Program-made: the position numbers and the translations under genes
DNA from: Candidatus Microgenomates bacterium
GTDB lineage: Bacteria > Patescibacteriota > Microgenomatia > UBA1406 > GWC2-37-13
Length of the DNA: 6,622 nt
Direction of reading: 5' to 3'
Assembly (NCBI GenBank): GCA_016178125.1
Contig: JACOTV010000097.1
Coordinates: forward strand, 1 to 6,622
The notes under the pieces: model-generated
What the model was told of the DNA's origin: nothing
Databases searched by the model: none
Seen by the model: only the letters and a program-made list of their open reading frames with translations
In this document: positions 5,924 through 6,622 of the stretch, piece after piece
Numbering within the stretch: position 1 is the first letter of the stretch
Layout: every line of letters begins with the position of its first letter

Positions 5924-6622
5924 TTACACTTTTTCAGTTACTTTATAAGTCAACTTCTTTCCGATGATCATTCGTGTGTGTGCGTCAAGGGCGGGAAGCG
6001 ACGAGAGAACGAATGATACTACTGGCAAGAGATACCATTGAATAATAAGAAATGGTAAAACGTAATATTTTGTTCGTTGATCGAGGCGGTTGCGGAGTTT
6101 TACGTCAAGATAGGTGTAGACCAATAGGAATGACGTTGAAAGCGTGAGGATCACGCTTGAAAGTTGGGGAAGCAGAAATCCCAAAACAGTACGCTTAAAG
6201 ACAGGATTAATAAGCGGCGGAATGAGTGCCGAGACGGTAAGAATAAAAAACGACGTTGGCCATAATAAGTGTGTTTCTACCAGGTTCGCAATTTTGTTTA
6301 CTTTCGTCATGAAGCTAATATGCGGAGAGGCTATCGATTGTTTGAGAGCGTAACCAATATCGCTTACTCCCCATGCCCATCGTTTTTCCTGTTCATAACG
6401 ATTAATCAATGTTTTAAAAAGACCGCCAGAGTAGACAGCATCACCACTGACGATCGTAAAAAGAGGTACCGTTGCTACTTTGGATCCATACTTAAAAAAT
6501 GCCTGAAAATGCACATGCCAATCTTCGGGAATAATGTCGACATCCCAGTAGCCAATTTTCTCAAGGAGTGAAAGACAGTTTGAATACGTTGAAGTCTGGA
6601 TGAGTTTTTTTGTTTGTGACAA
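5924..6622 (-). CDS. Membrane-bound family 2 glycosyltransferase, 5' part missing
   Basis: The C-terminal 232 residues of a processive-type GT2 enzyme; the frame is open to the right edge. The catalytic-base region is PEDWHVHFQAFF at 32-43 (Glu33-Asp34, like the TED motif). SGDAVYSGG at 59-67 follows, then RYEQEKRWAWG at 75-85, which contains the Q-x-x-R-W signature (Gln78, Arg81, Trp82) of cellulose-synthase-like and hyaluronan-synthase-like GT2 proteins. About four hydrophobic helices follow at roughly 118-138, 146-172, 186-207 and near 212-220 (the last weak), forming the membrane part through or beside which the glycan would be handled. The nucleotide-binding half with the first Asp motifs lies outside the window, so the sugar cannot be assigned. 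The TTG at the edge is just the first codon visible, not a start. It pairs with the GT39-like gene 5 bases downstream in what looks like a surface-glycan unit. Confidence 0.88.
   Translation of the reverse strand: MSQTKKLIQTSTYSNCLSLLEKIGYWDVDIIPEDWHVHFQAFFKYGSKVATVPLFTIVSGDAVYSGGLFKTLINRYEQEKRWAWGVSDIGYALKQSIASPHISFMTKVNKIANLVETHLLWPTSFFILTVSALIPPLINPVFKRTVLGFLLPQLSSVILTLSTSFLLVYTYLDVKLRNRLDQRTKYYVLPFLIIQWYLLPVVSFVLSSLPALDAHTRMIIGKKLTYKVTEKV

Noticed and set aside
6600..6622. TTG at the right edge as the start of the GT2 gene
   Set aside because: The protein lacks the whole nucleotide-binding half of the GT2 domain, so the frame must continue past the edge.
1..6622. CRISPR array, tRNA or rRNA gene, transposase or attachment site
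   Set aside because: No regularly spaced repeats, cloverleaf pattern, rRNA-like stretch or recombinase frame was seen; nearly every base is within the seven genes.

Overview
The window is a densely packed, single-strand segment of a bacterial chromosome. All seven genes I can support lie on the minus strand, gaps are 5 to 39 bases, and one pair overlaps by 4 bases. GC looks to be in the mid-40s percent by eye. Three features suggest a Patescibacteria (Candidate Phyla Radiation) genome, possibly near Microgenomates. These are a MiaB with a long extra segment after the radical SAM cluster, a WecA-like sugar-phosphate transferase with altered signature motifs, and a compact mix of glycan and housekeeping genes. 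This is judged from family memory, not from a search.

In transcription order (right to left), the window opens with the 3' part of a membrane-bound family 2 glycosyltransferase (6622-5924). Five bases later comes a GT-C type, GT39-like multi-pass glycosyltransferase (5918-4605). These two look like one envelope-glycan unit whose start lies outside the window. A 39-base gap then holds a near-consensus sigma-70 promoter whose -10 box lies 7 bases before the ATG of an unrecognised soluble protein of 342 residues (4565-3537). Next come glyA, serine hydroxymethyltransferase (3524-2193), a three-helix small membrane protein (2181-1876), a WecA/TagO/MraY-superfamily transferase joined to it by an ATGA overlap (1879-815), and the 5' part of miaB (794 to beyond base 1).

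The genes fall into two themes. The first is surface glycan building: the WecA-like enzyme would load a polyprenyl carrier, and the GT2 and GT39-like enzymes would use or extend lipid-linked sugars. The second is housekeeping: one-carbon supply by GlyA and tRNA A37 thiomethylation by MiaB. The unknown protein sits between them with its own promoter.

The most unusual signals are regulatory and catalytic. None of the six visible start codons has a Shine-Dalgarno core (GGAG, GAGG or AGGA) upstream. Three of them have a -10-like hexamer 7 to 9 bases before the ATG, which suggests leaderless or nearly leaderless mRNAs. The WecA-like enzyme keeps its DDxxD and HHR motifs but has Lys and Tyr at two positions that are normally Asp. 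I saw no RNA genes, CRISPR arrays, insertion sequences or clear rho-independent terminators, and no gene-free stretch exceeds 40 bases.
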